Source: an uncultured Alphaproteobacteria bacterium
GTDB lineage: Bacteria; Pseudomonadota; Alphaproteobacteria; Bin95
NCBI GenBank assembly: GCA_913060845.1
Contig: CAJXVF010000144.1
Location: 1-6,523, forward strand
Direction of reading: 5' to 3'
Length of the DNA stretch: 6,523 nt
Part shown: piece by piece, positions 5,786-6,523 of the stretch
How positions within the stretch are numbered: position 1 is the stretch's first letter
How the letters are laid out: each line of letters opens with the position of its first letter
Translations under genes and position numbers: made by a program
The notes under the pieces: model-generated
Database searches by the model: none
What the model was told of the DNA's origin: nothing
The model's input: only the letters and a program-made list of their open reading frames with translations

Positions 5786-6293
5786 AATTTGAAATCGGGA
5801 CTAATTCTTCCGTCACATCGACGACGAAATCATTGGTTCCCAGCAGTCGCCTGAAGCCGCGCTGCGGGTCATTGAATTGAATTTCAGTTTCCGCGGTCAC
5901 TTGGATCCGCGTCGTGATTTCGACATTGCCGCTATCGCTGATACGCCCGAATTTCTGCATAGGACGGTAATTCCGCATGCCCGTAACGCGTAGTTCAGCA
6001 TCAAGCGGCACATCATTCGCGAAGTTATCAAGCAGGCGGGATTTGTCCTCGAAATCCTCTGAAACGTTGCCGCTGAAATCGTTGCTGTTCCAATTTTCCA
6101 GTGCGTCAGTGATTGCTCGTCCTGCCACCCCTGGGTCGGGCGGCAGCATTTCCTCAATCAATTCTGTGCCGGGCGGGGGTGTTTCTGGGGCTGCAATCTT
6201 CTTGAAGATGCGGACCTTCTGTGCGTTGGCAGTGGAGGTAATGATGGCGACGGCCAACGCTACCAAGATGAATAGAGAACTGCGCGCGGTCAT
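5784..6293 (-). CDS. Gene Y: secreted envelope protein of unknown function
   Basis: A 169-residue protein with a typical Sec signal peptide: MTARSS, a hydrophobic core (7-19), and the predicted cleavage ANA|QK after residue 24. There is no lipobox Cys, so it is probably periplasmic or exported. The mature part starts basic (QKVRIFKK), then has a Pro-rich linker (36-55), then a folded region. That region has a helix (ALENWNSNDFSGNVSEDFEDKSRLLDNFA) followed by predicted strands ending in EIQFNDPQRGFRRLLGTNDFVVDVTEEL. The helix-then-strands order recalls NTF2-like domains, but this is a weak inference. Translation is coupled: the ATG overlaps the stop of X as TGATG, with GGAGGT 6 bases upstream. 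It ends in TAG 10 bases before gene Z. The tight spacing implies the three proteins act together in the envelope. Confidence 0.85.
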   Translation of the reverse strand: MTARSSLFILVALAVAIITSTANAQKVRIFKKIAAPETPPPGTELIEEMLPPDPGVAGRAITDALENWNSNDFSGNVSEDFEDKSRLLDNFANDVPLDAELRVTGMRNYRPMQKFGRISDSGNVEITTRIQVTAETEIQFNDPQRGFRRLLGTNDFVVDVTEELVPISN

Positions 6294-6475
6294 CAGAGCA
6301 CCTCCATATTCAGGATCGTGATGCTTGTCGTTGTCAGACCTGCCATTTGCACCAAGACTGTCGTTCTGATGGTGACGCTGTTATCGGCTGACCGGTTCTC
6401 GAAGGTCAGTGTCAGCGTCGTATTGGGTGCCACAAACTGCAGGAAGCGGTTGGGTGGGCTGATCAATATCCAATC
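6293..6475 (-). CDS. Gene X: C-terminal fragment of an unknown protein (cut by the adapter)
   Basis: Only the last 60 residues remain, from DWILISPPNRF to ILNMEVL. The piece is rich in Thr, Val and Asn with alternating hydrophobic residues (NTTLTLTFENRS, VTIRTTVLVQM, TTTSITILNMEVL), suggesting a beta-sandwich of an exported or surface protein; this is inference. Any start codon seen at 6490 is false, because it encodes MYKRQ from the sequencing adapter. The TGA stop shares its last base with the ATG of gene Y, so X is the upstream member of the operon. The family cannot be named from this fragment. Confidence 0.7.
   Translation of the reverse strand, partial: DWILISPPNRFLQFVAPNTTLTLTFENRSADNSVTIRTTVLVQMAGLTTTSITILNMEVL
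6300..6305 (-). promoter_or_regulatory. Strong ribosome binding site of gene Y inside gene X
   Basis: GGAGGT lies 6 bases before the ATG at 6293 and encodes part of the final residues of X (MEVL). With the TGATG stop-start overlap it shows reinitiation coupling between X and Y. Confidence 0.8.
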
Positions 6476-6523
6476 CTGTCTCTTATACACATCTCCGAGC
6501 CCACGAGACCTCTCTACATCTCG
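6476..6523 (-). other. Synthetic Nextera (Tn5) sequencing adapter, not genomic
   Basis: This is the exact reverse complement of positions 1-48, beginning with the mosaic end CTGTCTCTTATACACATCT (6476-6494) and ending with the same index and P7 tail. Genomic sequence ends at 6475. Confidence 0.98.

Noticed and set aside
5354..5854. Plus-strand 166-residue open frame (and a similar one at 4781-5281)
   Set aside because: Both are antisense to genes Y and Z, which have signal peptides and ribosome binding sites; no domain is visible in these frames.
6293..6490. Complete 65-residue gene starting MYKRQ
   Set aside because: MYKRQ is encoded by the adapter; the genomic part starts at Asp and is only the C-terminus of a longer gene.
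1..6523. 48-base terminal inverted repeats resembling transposon ends
   Set aside because: They match the Nextera adapter, including index and P7 tail, so they are library artefacts and not insertion sequence ends.

Overview
The window is a 6.4 kb piece of a bacterial chromosome, most likely from an alphaproteobacterium. The argininosuccinate synthase reads like alphaproteobacterial ArgG, the base composition looks moderately GC-rich by eye, and the gene types fit. I cannot place it below class level. Both ends carry the same 48-base synthetic Nextera/Tn5 adapter with the same index, in inverted orientation (1-48 and 6476-6523). The real sequence is therefore about 49-6475, and the genes at both ends are cut by the adapters, not by biology.

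Layout. (1) 49-700, minus strand: the 5' part of a sensor histidine kinase, with a receiver-like domain lacking phosphorylation residues followed by a clear HisKA H-box. Its reading frame breaks near 635. (2) 857-2065, plus: an intact argG, divergent from the kinase. (3) 2066-2393: a gene-free spacer and leader. (4) 2394-2966, plus: a DJ-1/PfpI-superfamily protein whose catalytic Cys-His pair is replaced by Glu-Asp, followed by a strong intrinsic terminator. (5) 3120-3545, plus: a GFA-family zinc protein with one of its seven usual zinc cysteines replaced by Arg. (6) 6475-3464, minus: a tightly packed three-gene cell-envelope operon of unrecognised function. Its members are a truncated gene X, a secreted 169-residue protein Y and a very long gene Z. 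Z has a signal peptide, an outer-membrane beta-barrel and a roughly 225-residue C-terminal domain.

The most striking point is that gene Z is one continuous reading frame of 769 codons interrupted by two in-frame TAG codons (139 and 523), so gene callers would split it into three proteins. Other genes here (argG, Y) end in TAG, so a general reassignment of TAG is unlikely. Nonsense mutation, sequencing or amplification error, or leaky readthrough remain possible. Together with the kinase frameshift and the lost GFA cysteine, the window shows four one-base-type lesions. That pattern fits either an error-rich single-molecule read or a decaying locus, and remapping raw reads would settle it.

Functionally, the argG, DJ-1-like and GFA genes look like ordinary housekeeping or stress genes in separate units. 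The X-Y-Z operon is the only candidate for an undescribed system. Its architecture (secreted small protein plus barrel with a fused extra domain, translationally coupled) suggests an envelope assembly or export function, but this is inference only.
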